Positions 52,284 to 63,780 of a stretch of 64,000 bases of DNA are shown one piece after another. Below the pieces are notes generated by a model that searched no databases, had not been told where the DNA came from, and worked only from the letters and a program-made list of their open reading frames with translations. This stretch comes from Gerris lacustris. Its lineage: Eukaryota; Arthropoda; Insecta; Hemiptera; Gerridae. The stretch lies in the NCBI GenBank assembly GCA_951217055.1, contig OX578276.1, forward strand, positions 158,688,010 to 158,752,009, written 5' to 3'. The translations under genes and the position numbers were made by a program. Every line of letters starts with the position of its first letter. Positions within the stretch are counted from its first letter, which is position 1.

Positions 52284-53604
52284 TTCTGGGTAAAGGCAGG
52301 GATTATAGAGGCAAGGGATGAAAATGTCTGAAGGATGGTTAGAAGAGGTTGAAAGATGGCTTTCAGGTCAGTAAGGAAGGCTTGAAGTGTAGCGGTTAAG
52401 TCTGCACTATTAGTTGGAGGTGGAATATAGGTTGGTAGGTGCCTTTGAGGAGGTGGATTTATAGTACCTGTAGATGCAGCAGCCGCGTAACTAAGGTTTA
52501 GTGGAGTTGTAGATGTAGTAGGTTGCTGGGTTTGTGTTGCTGAAGGTAATGAAGGGAATTGTGCAATGGTTGAGTTGGCGAGTCTCTGAGGTCCCATCAT
52601 CGGTTGTCGAGAATTGTTGAGTGGTGTGGTTTTAGCAGATTGAGTCCTATAGTTACGCTGTAGAGTTTTGTGGACTTCACAGCCTTTATAGTTGGCCGGA
52701 TGAGCGCCGCCACAGAGGGCGCAAGTGGCTGGTTGAGTTCGGTCCGTCTTCTTACATTCAGAAGTAGGGTGGGGGCCTGAACATTTTACACATCTATAAG
52801 CGTGATTGCAGTATCTCTGAGTGTGAAGGTAATTCTGGCACCGTTTACATTGGACAATCTCTTGTCTTTTGTGTGGTTCTTCTATTTTTATTTTGCAGTA
52901 GTATAGCTCCGTAATTTCAAATATTGTTTTGTTTTTTGGATCCGGCTCTAGATCTACAAAAAACAGCGGCAATTTATTTTTTGTAACGGGGTGTATGACG
53001 TTTGTCACGTTACGAGCCTTAAATCCCAGCTTCTCCAGCTCTTCTGTTATTATTTTCGGCTGGGTAGACGGATGGAGATGGCGAATCACCACTCTAAAAG
53101 TTTTGTCTTGTTTCAGTTGATAGGTATGAAACTTTATGTTGTTTGCCTTTAGGTGGTGAACGGCTATTTTAAAGACGTCCGAGTTGTTTGTTTGTATGAC
53201 CACGTCCGAGGATCGAGCCTTACAAACAAAGTTTCCTTTTCCAAGGATTGTAGTCAAGGTAGTAATTAGATTATTAAAATTTGTAATGTTTTTAACAAAT
53301 AAGGGGGGTGGCTTAACATTATCGGCGTATTCTACTATTTTGTCTGCCTGTAGAACACCAAAAGGATTCTGGGTGAGGAAACTCGGACCTGGCATATTGT
53401 CGGTTGATGTAGACTGGGTTTGTAACGGCGCGGGCGGGGTATTTATTCCGCCGGGCGAAGGAGTAGTTTGTAGAGAGAGCGGAGTGATCGGTGAGTCCGA
53501 GGCATGAATGGGCCGCTTGGCTGCCCCCTCCACTGACGAGTCTGAATCAACAGACTGAGTGAGGGAGTGAGCTCTCTTCTTATTCTTTTTTTGTTGTTAG
53601 GCAT
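52280..53604 (-). CDS. Jockey-like ORF1: nucleic-acid-binding protein with CCHC knuckles
   Basis: The open frame from 53,533 downward encodes about 417 residues. A Pro/Thr-rich N-terminus precedes an RRM-like region (FRVVIRHLHPSTQPKIITEE, GFKARNVTNV). Three zinc knuckles follow: CKRCQNYLHTQRYC, CVKCSGPHPTSEC and CALCGGAHPANYKGC. The product would bind element RNA. The frame has no ATG at its open end; the nearest ATG (53,604) is in another frame and separated by a 7-A run, so one A may have been lost or miscounted. Confidence 0.85.
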
Positions 53605-53908
53605 CTGAGAAGAAATAAAAGTTTGTTTACCTTTTAAAGGTCCCGGCCTGATAAGATTAGGCCGACCCGGTGCACCTCGACCGGCCAGCCTTGTCTAACT
53701 ATATTTAACTTTTTTTAAACTTTCAATTAAATAAAATAATAAAGATCTTCGATAAAAAAATAACTAGTAATATGTACAGAAAATAAAAAATGGAACTCCG
53801 TGGTATAAAAATAAAACTTAAAACACTGATTTACACTTGTGAAAAAGAGGAAAAACAGAGAGCCGATGCGCACGTGACAAGGTATGGAATCGAACTCTGC
53901 TGAAATAA

Positions 53909-54065
53909 ATAAATAAAAATAAACCTTTATTTCCATCATGTAAAAAAACAAAAAAACCACTACAACATACAAAATATAAGTTAATCTTATGATGCACCCC
54001 CAAGTAAGCAAAGCTTGAGGAAGGGGGTGACTTTGGCTCTAAAAAAGGAAGTAATAGAAAAAAAA
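53909..54065. other. AT-rich simple-sequence stretch
   Basis: Tracts of aaataaat; no gene. Confidence 0.5.
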
Positions 54066-54141
54066 TAATAATAAAAAATAAATAAATAAATAAATAAAAT
54101 AATTAATATAAAAATGCCATTTTTCAAAACTGGTCTTATTT

Positions 54142-54202
<61 letters not shown>

Positions 54203-54621
54203 CACCTTAGTTGTATCTATGTGCAAAATTTGGGTAAGATTGAATGACGGTAAGTGGTTCAAAATTGGGGTAATAGGTGTGCGATGAAACTTGAAAACCA
54301 AATAAATTTGACGCCATTTTTTTTTTTCATTTTTTAATTTTTTGTTTCTGTATTCTTCACCTTAGTTTTATCTATGTGCAAAATTTGGGGATAATTGAAT
54401 CACGGTAAGTGGTTCAAAATTGGGGTAATAGGTGTGCGATGAAACTTGAAAACCAAATAAATTTGACGCCATTTTTTTTTTTAATTTTTTAATTTTTGGT
54501 TTCTGTATTGTTCGCCTAAGTTGTATCTATGTGCAAAATTTGAGGAAGATTGAATCACGGGAAGTGGTTCAAAATTGGGGAAACGGAAATGTGCGATGAA
54601 ACTTACAAAGCAAAGTAATAT
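54066..54621 (-). mobile_element. Short mobile module, second copy with three internal units
   Basis: Reverse-oriented relative of 5638-5970. Three tandem units of about 165 bp (gtgcaaaatttggg, gtggttcaaaattgggg and gtgcgatgaaacttgaaaac blocks) separated by T runs, the first of about 55 nt. The ends match the first copy: ttacaaagcaaagtaatat on one side, an aaaatgccatttttcaaaac block plus a ttta-type tail on the other. Confidence 0.7.
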
Positions 54622-54786
54622 AAGACCAGCAATAATAAAAAATAAAAATAAAAATAGAAATAAATAAATAAAAAGTAAAATAAAATAAAAGAATCAAGTT
54701 AAATTATTTATAGATAATCTCAATAAATTCTATTTATATTTTAATTTACTGATGTATCACCAGAAATATAAGATAAAGTAGTCTCA

Positions 54787-55197
54787 TCAAATTTGAATGT
54801 GCTGTATCAAGCTTTTTCTGAAAGCAGGATAAGATGGTGCAGACTTGATGGATTGAGGGAGCTGAGTGTATAGTCGAGGCCCGATATAACACGTGTGACT
54901 CAACACACCTGATCTAGTAAAACTTGGCTCTGCCAACATCTCACCAACATTTCTCCTAGTAGCATAGTTGTGTCCGAGAGACGCAGCCAATAAGTCTTTC
55001 CTTTTCCAAACGAATGATAACCGAGATAACTTTATACTCTGGTCTATATTCAGAACATTAAATTCCTTATAAAGCACATCACTTGGGAACCTTACATTCC
55101 TTCTTAGGCAAATTTTAATAAGTAGTTTATGTGTGATTTTGAGAGGTTCCAGATGAGCTTGATTTGCACATCCCCACCCTATGATACCATAATAAAT
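54787..55197 (-). pseudogene. CR1/L2-like RT 3' end
   Basis: The frame reads IYYGIIGWGCANQAHLEPLK, then a helical KLLIKICLRRNVRFPSDVLY stretch, and ends PRLYTQLPQSIKSAPSYPAF. The pattern 'YGii.WG...... l.pL...qk..lRii....r..s..L......l....LP..ik......Fk..l' is the 3' end of CR1/L2-type elements. It is absent from duplicate copy 1. Confidence 0.7.
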
Positions 55198-56325
55198 AGA
55201 TACACTCTTTGTATAATACATATATGAGAATGTAAAAACTCATAATCAGCGCTGCGCATGCAAAGGGCAGTATCTTTAATTCCTATCCGATGTAAATGTT
55301 TCATTAGGTAGTCATGCCCGGTAAGTACTCTGAAGCATGCCACAGCCTGATTTCTTGGCAGATTAATTGGGATGCGGTTTTTTCTTGTCTACGAGCGCTT
55401 CCCATTTTCTGCCTAGAGCAATTATATTTTCCACCAAACTTGTGTGCTGTTTTACGGCTTGGAGCTTGGACTATGGTTCTCTTTGCAGTGGCATAAGTCA
55501 GCGGATGTTCAATTTGTTGCATTTGTGATCCATTGCGAGAGAGCTGGTCTCCCTCTTCATTTCCGTAAATATCACAGTGCCCTGGGGTCCACTGGAGAAT
55601 CACCTTGCGTCCTTGATTTAATAAAAGGTCTTTAGCAATTTTGCTCTCCTCTACGATATTGTCTTGGTTGGCTTCAGTGCTAGTAAGCGCGGTGATGGCT
55701 GCTTGAGAATCCGCCAAGATGATCTGGTCCAGATCTCGTGTAAGGCACTCGTCTATTGCCAACTTGATTGCCTGTACTTCCCCATCAATGCTTCTATTTG
55801 AAAAAGGGGAGAGTAGACTTCAGCTCCTGCGTTTTTAGTGGCATTTTGGGCAGATCCATCTGTGTATATATGATAACATGAAGGTGATGGGTAGCGTGAG
55901 TAGATGGTTTCTAATGCAAGCGCCTTTGCACCGGTGCATCCTTTTTTTTATCGGTCTAACTAGATCTAGCTTCCCTTCTGCTAAAAGCAGGGAGAGGCCA
56001 AGGTGTTTCTGCTGAAATATTTCTCTAGGCTTAAGTGAAAGAGAGTATTTGTTTCTGAAAGATTCCACTGCAGTGGTGAAGGTAGTCTGTGTTTTTAGCC
56101 TCTTGTTTGAATTTATGCTACAGTTCCAGTGTTCAATGCCTGTCCTTTTCACCCTTTCTACCAGACACATGGCCGCAACCTCTCGTCTTTTGTTAAGCGG
56201 TTGGATATCAGTTTGCAACTCCATAGCACTTATTGGCGTTGACTTAGGTGCACCAGTTATAAGCTGAGGCTCATATTCTGAACCTGATCTACTTTTTTCT
56301 GGCAAGCCTCTGACGGTGTTATATA
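55198..56325 (-). pseudogene. Loa/I-like element, copy 2
   Basis: Duplicate of 43,571-44,745. RNase H tail WTPGHCDIYGNEEGDQLSRN at 55,304-55,762 with DSQAAITAL; RT thumb LQTDIQPLNKRREVAAMCLV at 55,835-56,325. Small indels relative to copy 1, for example in the YTDGS region near 55,870. Confidence 0.8.
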
Positions 56326-57515
56326 CAGGGTCTGGCAAAAGTTCGGCAACGGCTAATTATCTCCGTTAATATTTGAGATATCAAACTGCTGTTTGTTGCA
56401 ATCATTATCATGCATAAAAAACTACTTTTTTTGGTGGGTACCCATTTTCCCGCCATTTTGGTTGCCGCCATATTGGATTCAACTTTAAAATTTCAAATTG
56501 GAACCCCTATACTGTGATACATATTTGGAAAGGCCTTGAAAAAAGAAAACATTTGCCCTAAACCAGAGCTTTTTATCTTTCACCGTTGTAAAATGGCCGC
56601 CAGTTAAATTACAAAATTGACATTTTTGACGTTTAATTACGGCAAAAGTAAAGGTTTTAGGGGAAAAAATGCAAGAGTAAATTTGTCATTATTATTTTAG
56701 GGTAACAAATAAAAGTTCAACTCTATTTTTTCCAAATTCTTATTTTTTATTATTATTTGGTTGCTATAGCAACCAGTATTTATATTAATAAAGAAGCAAC
56801 TTTTCGTAACTTCTCACTCTATTTCCATATCTTTATCGTAAGTAGAGAGAGTAATCCTTTCTTGATCAGTCAAATGCATTGCATTTGCAACTTTAAAATG
56901 GCGGTTGATGAAAATTTTATAATTGCCATTTTCAACGCTTGATTGCTGCTAAAATAAGGCATTAAAAGAAAAAAAAAATAGGAGTAAAATTGTCCTTTTT
57001 TAAACTCAAAAATTCAAAATTGGTTTAAACAAAATTAATAATTACATTTTCGGTTACGAAAGTAAAATGACTACGTGCGGTGCTCTATAGCAACCATCTA
57101 ATAATAAAAATAAGAATTTGGAAAAAATAGAGTTGAACTTTTATTTACTCAAGACAAATTTACTCTTGCATTTTTCCCCTAAAACCTTTACTTTTGCCGT
57201 AATTAAACGTCAAAAATGTAAATTTTGTCATTTCAACTGGCCGCCATTTTGAAACGGTGAAAGATAAAAAGCTCTGGTTTGGTGCAAATGATTTCTTTTT
57301 TCAAGGTCATTTCAAATATGTATCACAGTATAGGGGTTCCAATTTGAAATTTTAAAGTTGAATCCAATATGGCGGCAACCAAAATGGCGGGAAAATGGGT
57401 ACCCACCAAAAAAAAGTAGTTTTTTATGCATAATAATGATTGCAACAAACCACAGTTTGATATCTCAAATATTAACGGAGATAATTAGCCGTTGCCGAAC
57501 TTTTGCCACAACCTG
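56326..57515. mobile_element. Fold-back element CAGGGTCTGGCAAAAG, copy 2
   Basis: Duplicate of 44,746-45,901. TATA precedes the left end (56,322-56,325) and TATA follows the right end (57,516-57,519). Confidence 0.8.
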
Positions 57516-57750
57516 TATATCTCTCCTCCATATTGCAATACTGGTCTGACATAAGCTTTATATGTGAGAGCCAGTACGTCAGGGGTTGCTACCCATGTCG
57601 TACCCGTCATCCTTTTCATCATGTTCATACGTTTAAGGACTTTTTCCCGGATCATATGAGCATGACTTGTCCAATTAAGTGTTTATCAAACTTAACACCG
57701 AGGTAAACGGCTTCATCTATGAGTGGTTGAGAAAGGTATTTCAAATTAAA
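57516..57750 (-). pseudogene. Loa/I-like RT piece, copy 2
   Basis: Duplicate of 45,902-46,135 with the same RT thumb words. Confidence 0.7.
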
Positions 57751-57824
57751 AATAAATAATGATAAATGTAGCTAGAGGTGAAATGAGATACTGATTAATT
57801 AAATAAATAAGAGATAGCAGGATA

Positions 57825-59130
57825 ATTACAGATTTTATACGTGTATATTTAATAAGTGCCAAGGCCACTGTCTGTTCAGACGTCGAGGAGGGTTGTCTGG
57901 TATAGATTGAACTAGAGGATTAGGATGATCTAATAAGGATTCATGGAATGTGTGATATCCGGATATGGATAGATCTCGAACCAAGGCAACGTTGAGATCA
58001 TTAAGGCGGAAATACACATGCTAGTAAAAAAGCATGACAATGGCGAGTTACTAGCACGTCAGTAGCTGGCATGCTGCAGACGCTGTGTACATTTGCCAGT
58101 GAAACAGCATGCTAGTATCGTCCGGATGATAGGTCTGGTGCGAGCTACTAGCACATGACAATACACATTCCAGTCACAGTTCTAGTTTTGAAACAGGCAC
58201 ACGTTTCTTGCCTTCTCTTAGCCGAAATAAATTATGAAATAATTGTATTTGATTTAATTAATTTTGATAGTTTTATTAATTGTTTCAATGTACCATATGA
58301 ATGTATCGGTGCGGAATAAAATTAACCAGATTGTTCTGTTACTTGCAAAGAACTGTATTTTAAAATATTTGAAAAATAATAAAAAGACACGAAGAGTGTG
58401 AGTAAATATTGGATAGCTAGAAGGGAATTAGGTACATGGAGCGAGTCAGTGCCTACTAAATGAAATGCGGTTCGAATCAATTGCGAATGCTTCCAGAGAA
58501 AGTTGATGAGTTGTTGTCAGATACCCGCGAAAGGAAGGAACGCAACTGAAGACTGAAGGGCTGAGGGAGACTCGTGCTAGCTACTAGCAACCTTGCGCTG
58601 GCAGGCCTGTTTATACGTGCCTTATCAGTTCCCTCTCCCATCGACTTGTGCCACTGGCAAGACAAAAATCAAATCTCGTGCGATTTACTCGCATGCTATT
58701 AATTTGATGTATACACATGCCAGTAGCTCCCTTCTGCGAGCTACTCGTATGTTTTTGTGCGAGTAACTAGCATGTGTATTTCCGCCTTTATGGAGAGTGA
58801 GATTTGAGACATAGAATGGAGCATCAGTGATTTTTCTTAGGATCTTGGATTGGATGATTTGGAGACGACGGGAGTTGGAAGGTTTGGTGCTACCCCACAC
58901 TGCCAGGCCTTAGGTCCAAACTGGTTTTAAGACTACATTATAAAGTTTAAGCTTGTTATTAAAAGAAAGCTTGGAACTACGGTCCAGAAGACGAAGCAGT
59001 AACTTGTAATAAGTGCCTAGGCCACTTGTGTCAGTACGTTTTGTTTTGGTGTGGTGTTGCCTAGCAAGACGTCTATCAAGGATAAGTCAAAGGTATCGGA
59101 CTGAATCGGATTGAGGAATAGGGGCTAACT
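57825..59130 (-). pseudogene. Jockey-like RT 3' end, copy 2
   Basis: Duplicate of 46,210-47,520, split by the same MITE at the same base. Confidence 0.8.
58004..58787. mobile_element. 784-bp Harbinger-type MITE, copy 2
   Basis: Same length, termini and flanking TTA (58,001-58,003 and 58,788-58,790) as copy 1, showing that it inserted before the tandem duplication. Confidence 0.85.
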
Positions 59131-59602
59131 ATTATTATCGGATATAACTATTATTTTGTGGTTTACACATGGAAGTGATTTGCATTTGGTAATGTTATGG
59201 TGATTTAACTATGTTAGCGTTAGGTTAGGATACTAGTAAAGATAGCTCTACCAGTTAATAAGGTTAGTAGAATTATTTAAGTCGGTATAGAAGGGTCAAT
59301 GAAAACTGAATCAGCTGAACTACCTCGGGTTTGTCTAAATGTTGTACTGGCAGCGTTATGTTTCCACGTGGTTCTGGTCATAATGGCGAGGTTTATAAAT
59401 GTTTCACTGCCAACAGGCTCTCTCTTATTTACCTCTAGTTTAGAGTTTCCTCTGTTTACTCTCCTTTTCGTAGGCTTGCCCTAAGTACATAACAATTAAT
59501 AGTTACTTGTGCAGCAAATTAACTTCTTCTATGGAATAGCATATTTACCGGTATTACCTTTTCTACTAAATTATGAAACACTAAAAGTGAGATAATTTAG
59601 AT

Positions 59603-59880
59603 TTTTGGAGCGAAGTTCCATACGTTACGTTACAGCGTCTGGGCCCCGGGAGTAAATCCGAAAAAAACAACTGTCACAAAACCGAACGTCACGAAATCGA
59701 CCGATGACGATAACTTGAGTAAAAGTTAACCGATTTAGTTGAAACTTGGTACACATGTTCATTTTACCAATGCCCAGAATGAGTTCGTTGGACAACGTTA
59801 TCCGCTCATGCGTTCACTCGCAACGCTCGCGTAAACGTAAGCTTCAAATGTAGAATTGAAATTTTAGGACAGGAATAAAT
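59603..59880 (+). repeat. Dispersed 'cttgagtaaaa' repeat, copy 3
   Basis: Duplicate of 47,990-48,260. Confidence 0.75.
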
Positions 59881-60828
59881 TCTAACTTCATCTATTTAAT
59901 GAGACAAAAACTTTTTTTAAATATTTTTTTTTAGTAAAACGAACACTGACACTGCTATGAAGTGATAAAGATCGCTTTATTAAAGCGGACCTAACATTTA
60001 AAATAAAGAAAACAAGGTTTTTACCGATATCTTAACTAGTGCCTTGTGTGTTGCAAGATGGTTCCGTGTTTTACGAAGCAACAACTAATTTCTTTGGCTT
60101 TAGCTACTGTCACTGTCTCTTGGGTACATAACAATGTGGGCAACGTCAAGCATTGCATCTTCTTTTTTTTTCGAGATTAGTTCATACTTTCTTGTTCATA
60201 GTTTCATTGTAGGTATATTGTGAACATCCCACAAACAACGGTACTGCTCCATGCATTCTAACATTGCCACCGTCATACTTTTTTTATCATTAGTAATTTG
60301 CGACGTCAAAACAAAAGCAACCTGTTCGGATGACTGCTCTTGGTAAAATGAGTTGTGTCGGGTTTAGGAGTCGGCCGACAACGGTACGCACGAACCAACT
60401 TGACAAGAATCGAGGGTGGGTTGGTTTGGTCGTACGAGACGACAGTTTTAGTCTGGCGACAAGCCTACACACGCTCCAACCGTCGCGTCGGTACCAACGG
60501 GGTTGGACCCGTTGGGCAGTTGGGTGGTCGTAGCGGGGGAATTAAGCGCTTTATATAATTCAAAACTGGTATCATTCAAAATACTGGGTGGGCCAAAAGA
60601 AAACCGCACTTTTTTGAACACTTAAAGCTGAGCTTCTGTAATAGATATACATATGGGATTTGCGGGGTCTGAAAACTACATTCTTCTACTTTACATTTCA
60701 TATCTATAACTTAACAAACTATTGGGTGAAAGCTGTGCAATGGTTTGAAATAGGGTCTTGATAAAAGTCGTTGTCCGGGTAGTAATCTTGTCTGGTATTA
60801 TAGTTTTGATAGAATAAATTACCATATG
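59881..60828. other. End of duplicate copy 2 and right flank
   Basis: Up to 60,668 it repeats 48,261-49,048, with ttttag / gtctggcga differences near 60,450. After 60,668 the sequence is unique. No gene supported. Confidence 0.4.
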
Positions 60829-61070
60829 GTGGGAGGGGGGGGAGTCCCTCAGTGTTATATATAACCAACATTAAAGATGTGTTAAGCACAATGTTGCCTG
60901 AAATTGAAGATCAAATGCTAAATTACACGTTTATGCAAGATGTTACCCCGTGCCGTCGCTCCTTGCAAACAATTCAATACTTGCAAGAGAATTGACCAGA
61001 CTTCATCAGGCAACATTGTGCTTAACCCATCTTCAATGTTTGTTATTATACCGAGGGACTCCTCCCACTT
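60829..61070. repeat. Inverted repeat with arms of about 70 bp
   Basis: The left arm tgggagg...gtccctcagtg through caacattaaagatgtgttaagcacaatgttgcctga pairs with the right arm caggcaacattgtgcttaac through gagggactcctccca. The loop is about 100 bp. A fold-back or MITE-like relic. Confidence 0.75.
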
Positions 61071-61639
61071 ACCTACAAGAACGGATTAAAAGGAAAACGC
61101 TGGTCCATTGTACCTCGGTATAATAGTACATTACGCATCTAGTGCAGAAAGTAGCATTTTGTATGCGAGTGTGGAGTTTGCACCCGAGCGACAGCAAGGG
61201 TAGTAAAACCACACGAGCAAAGCGAAATGAAGTTTTCGCACGAGTTGCGTACCGCACTTCATCTACGATTGTTGGATTTTAATAATAAATACAGTAAAAA
61301 CTTGATAAAAACAGTTACTTTAATTAAACAATCAGCAAATTAGTTTTGATAAATGTAAACAAACACTCAAATCGTGCGATTAGGAGAAGAATTCTTCATA
61401 AGGTGAAAAAAAAGAGGAATTATGAAACGCGCATGCGCAATGAATACAACTACGAAAAGAATCACTTTCTACGCATCTAAACAAAGATAAATTGTTTATA
61501 TTTCGAATCAATCGTAGAAAAACTATTTTAATAGTTATGTGTTATGTGATATCCTTAGCAGATTGTTTGTGAAATAAAAAGTTCCTTATTGTATTAAAAA
61601 TACAGTTTTTAACATTTAAATTTTCTGAATAATCTATAT
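61071..61639. other. No gene supported
   Basis: Contains words typical of old repeats (cgagcgacagcaagggtag, cacgagttgcgtaccgcac). The minus-strand frame 61,069-61,257 has no motif. Confidence 0.4.
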
Positions 61640-61895
61640 ACATATATAAAAGTCAACGTATGTGTGTGTGTGTTCTTTATACAAATCTACAGTTTTAAAC
61701 TGATCTCAATGACAATTTGCCCACTTGACCTTCAAAGCAAGGGGAAAATCACAGCTCACATAAATTTTAGGAATTTAAATTTGGTACACAGGGGTATGGT
61801 ACAAGTAATGAATACGGGATAGTTAATGAATAGCTTATAAACTTATCAAATTATAATAACACTCCGTAGCGAAGCACGGGTACCCAGCTAGTATC
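61640..61895 (-). repeat. Dispersed repeat headed by CCCGTGCTTCGCTACGG, inverted copy
   Basis: On the minus strand it starts ctagctgggtaccCGTGCTT and runs through the ggtacacaggggt and ttgaccttcaaagcaaggg blocks to a cacacacata tail. It may be a near-complete short copy. Confidence 0.65.
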
Positions 61896-62394
61896 TTAAT
61901 AAATTATTTCTTCGTACAGGAGAGTTTACTATTCAACTTCTTACTGCCACTAGATCATTTTTTGCTTAAGCAAAATCGAAAGAAAAATAAGGTCACAATG
62001 ATTTTTTTGAAAGTTAAATTCTTACGTTATAAATCTTAGTAGAGCTGGCCAGTAGCGAAGTAAAATCCTTCCTTCCTTGCCAGTTTTTATTCTCTTTTTT
62101 CCGTCTCTAATATTTTTCTTTTGGTCATATTTTTGGCGCGGTAAACGATATTTTTGGCGGGAGTTCTGGTGAAATAGGAAGGATCCATAAATTAATTATA
62201 TTATGATTTCCAAGATGGTTTTCTTCCGACAGTGAAGATAATGTGAATTTATTTTCTCAATTTTTCCTTCTATGAGAATTTCTTTTATTTATTTTGTATA
62301 CTTCGATTTTAATTTGTTACATAATAGTTATACAACCAGGAACCAATGATAAGTTATTAAACTTCTTTCAACATAAATGTTTCTACAATTAAAA

Positions 62395-62640
62395 TATTTT
62401 TGGAACGAAGTTCCTTATGGCAAGTTCTGGAGCCCGGGAGTGAATCCGAAAAAAAACCACTGTCACAAAACCAAGCATCACGAAATCTATCGATGACGAT
62501 AACTTGAGTAAAAGATGACCGAGTTTGTTGAAATTTAGTACACATGTTCATTTTACCAATGCCCAGGCTAAGTTCGTTGGACAACGTTATCCGCCCAAGC
62601 GTTCACGCTCAATGCTCGCGTAAACGTAAGCAGAATTAAG
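62395..62640 (+). repeat. Dispersed 'cttgagtaaaa' repeat, copy 4
   Basis: Blocks gaacgaagttcctta, gcccgggagtgaatccgaaa, gataacttgagtaaaagatg and gctcgcgtaaacgtaagc match copies 2 and 3 in order, with more divergence. Confidence 0.7.
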
Positions 62641-62786
62641 ATCATTTCGTTTAGTTTGCAATTTTTTTGTTACAGTACTTTACATACTAAAATTTCAAGA
62701 TAAAAAGAACTTTTTATATACTACGTTTTTAAATTTCCTGTTGAATCGTATGTAATGTTGATAATATAATTATTATTGTTATATAA
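62641..62786. other. AT-rich spacer
   Basis: Nothing recognisable. Confidence 0.4.
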
Positions 62787-63780
62787 TATACTAGCTGAAT
62801 ACCCGTGCTTCGCTACGGGGTGTTTTATTTTCAATTTAATGGATTTATAAACTACCATCAAGAAACATTTAAATTATTTTACAAAGCGAGTATATCTAGA
62901 TTCTATCCCTCCTCCTTATTTCTATACCCCCTCCCCATTGATAAGATAATTTGCTATTATCCCAAATTAGTAATTCATTCCGACTAAATTTTTAAAAACT
63001 AAAAGCAGTGGTATTTTCCTTCCGTTCTCAGCTCCATATAAAGCTACCAAATCGTTTTATATCCTTTATCAACCGCAGAATTAAGCTTAACATTGTACCC
63101 AAGAACCCTTAAAATCTATTCAGCCATTTGGACGTGATTGACGCACAGACAGACAGATATAAAATTTTCTAAACTTAAATTCGTTGTCAGGACTACTCAT
63201 TCAGTGGAAATACCCCATATTCTCTCTTCACGGCTCGGGGCTCCATGTTCTCTAGTGGAGAGATAACCTTATGTAGAGCTAAAATGTAAAATCAATAAAA
63301 TAGATAAATTGATGCAATAAAATATTATTTATTTATTAATATGTTTTATTCAATAAAGGTATTTTAAAAAAAATAAAAATAAATAAATGAATAAATACAA
63401 AATTTTAGCCCAATCGGATAAATGTACAGACACAACAATTATTAGTTTTGTTTAGATATAGATATATTTTTCCATTTTACCCCCCTAAATGTACATAACA
63501 ATAATTCTACAGCACTCTTAAAGAGCTTTTCAACGGTATGCATCGTGAAGGGTTTTCATTACATACTTTGACATTTGTACCCCGTACCCCTGTGTACCAA
63601 AAACAAAATTTCGAAAATGCATGAAGTCAGTGATCTTCCCCTTTTCCCCTTGCTTTGAAGGTCAAGTGTGCAAATATCATTGAAATCGGAATAAAACGGT
63701 AGATTTGAATAAAGAACACACACACACGCGCCCGTTCGCGCGCGCGCACACACACACTTACGTTGACATTTCCTTTTTAC
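62787..63780 (+). repeat. Dispersed repeat headed by CCCGTGCTTCGCTACGG, longer copy
   Basis: Starts actagctgaatacCCGTGCT. The block gacgcacagacagacagata lies near 63,140. The ttgaccttcaaagcaaggg block seen at 61,725 recurs near 63,645-63,665 (inverted), with a cacaca/cgcgcg tail at 63,716-63,757. This suggests the longer family member spans most of the segment, possibly with a nested second copy. Confidence 0.5.

Larger units (their letters stand above)
49356..53899 (-). mobile_element. Jockey-like non-LTR retrotransposon, nearly intact
   Basis: Both reading frames are present. The 3' end carries a poly(A) tail of about 40 (poly-T at 49,356-49,397). CTGAAATAA occurs directly before the tail (49,347-49,355) and again at 53,900-53,908, a likely 9-bp target duplication that sets the 5' end at 53,899. 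About 295 bp of 5' leader precede ORF1. It lies in duplicate copy 2 only. Confidence 0.8.
49050..60668 (+). repeat. Tandem duplication, copy 2
   Basis: It begins with the same atttagtatgatttttctga and ends gggatttgcggggt, then diverges. It contains a MITE, the Jockey-like insertion, the satellite module, a CR1/L2-like fragment, Loa-like pieces, a fold-back, a Harbinger-type MITE and a 'cttgagtaaaa' repeat, mirroring copy 1 where both exist. Confidence 0.85.

Noticed and set aside
53987..54301. Poly-Lys open frame on the minus strand
   Set aside because: Translation of the T run in the satellite module.
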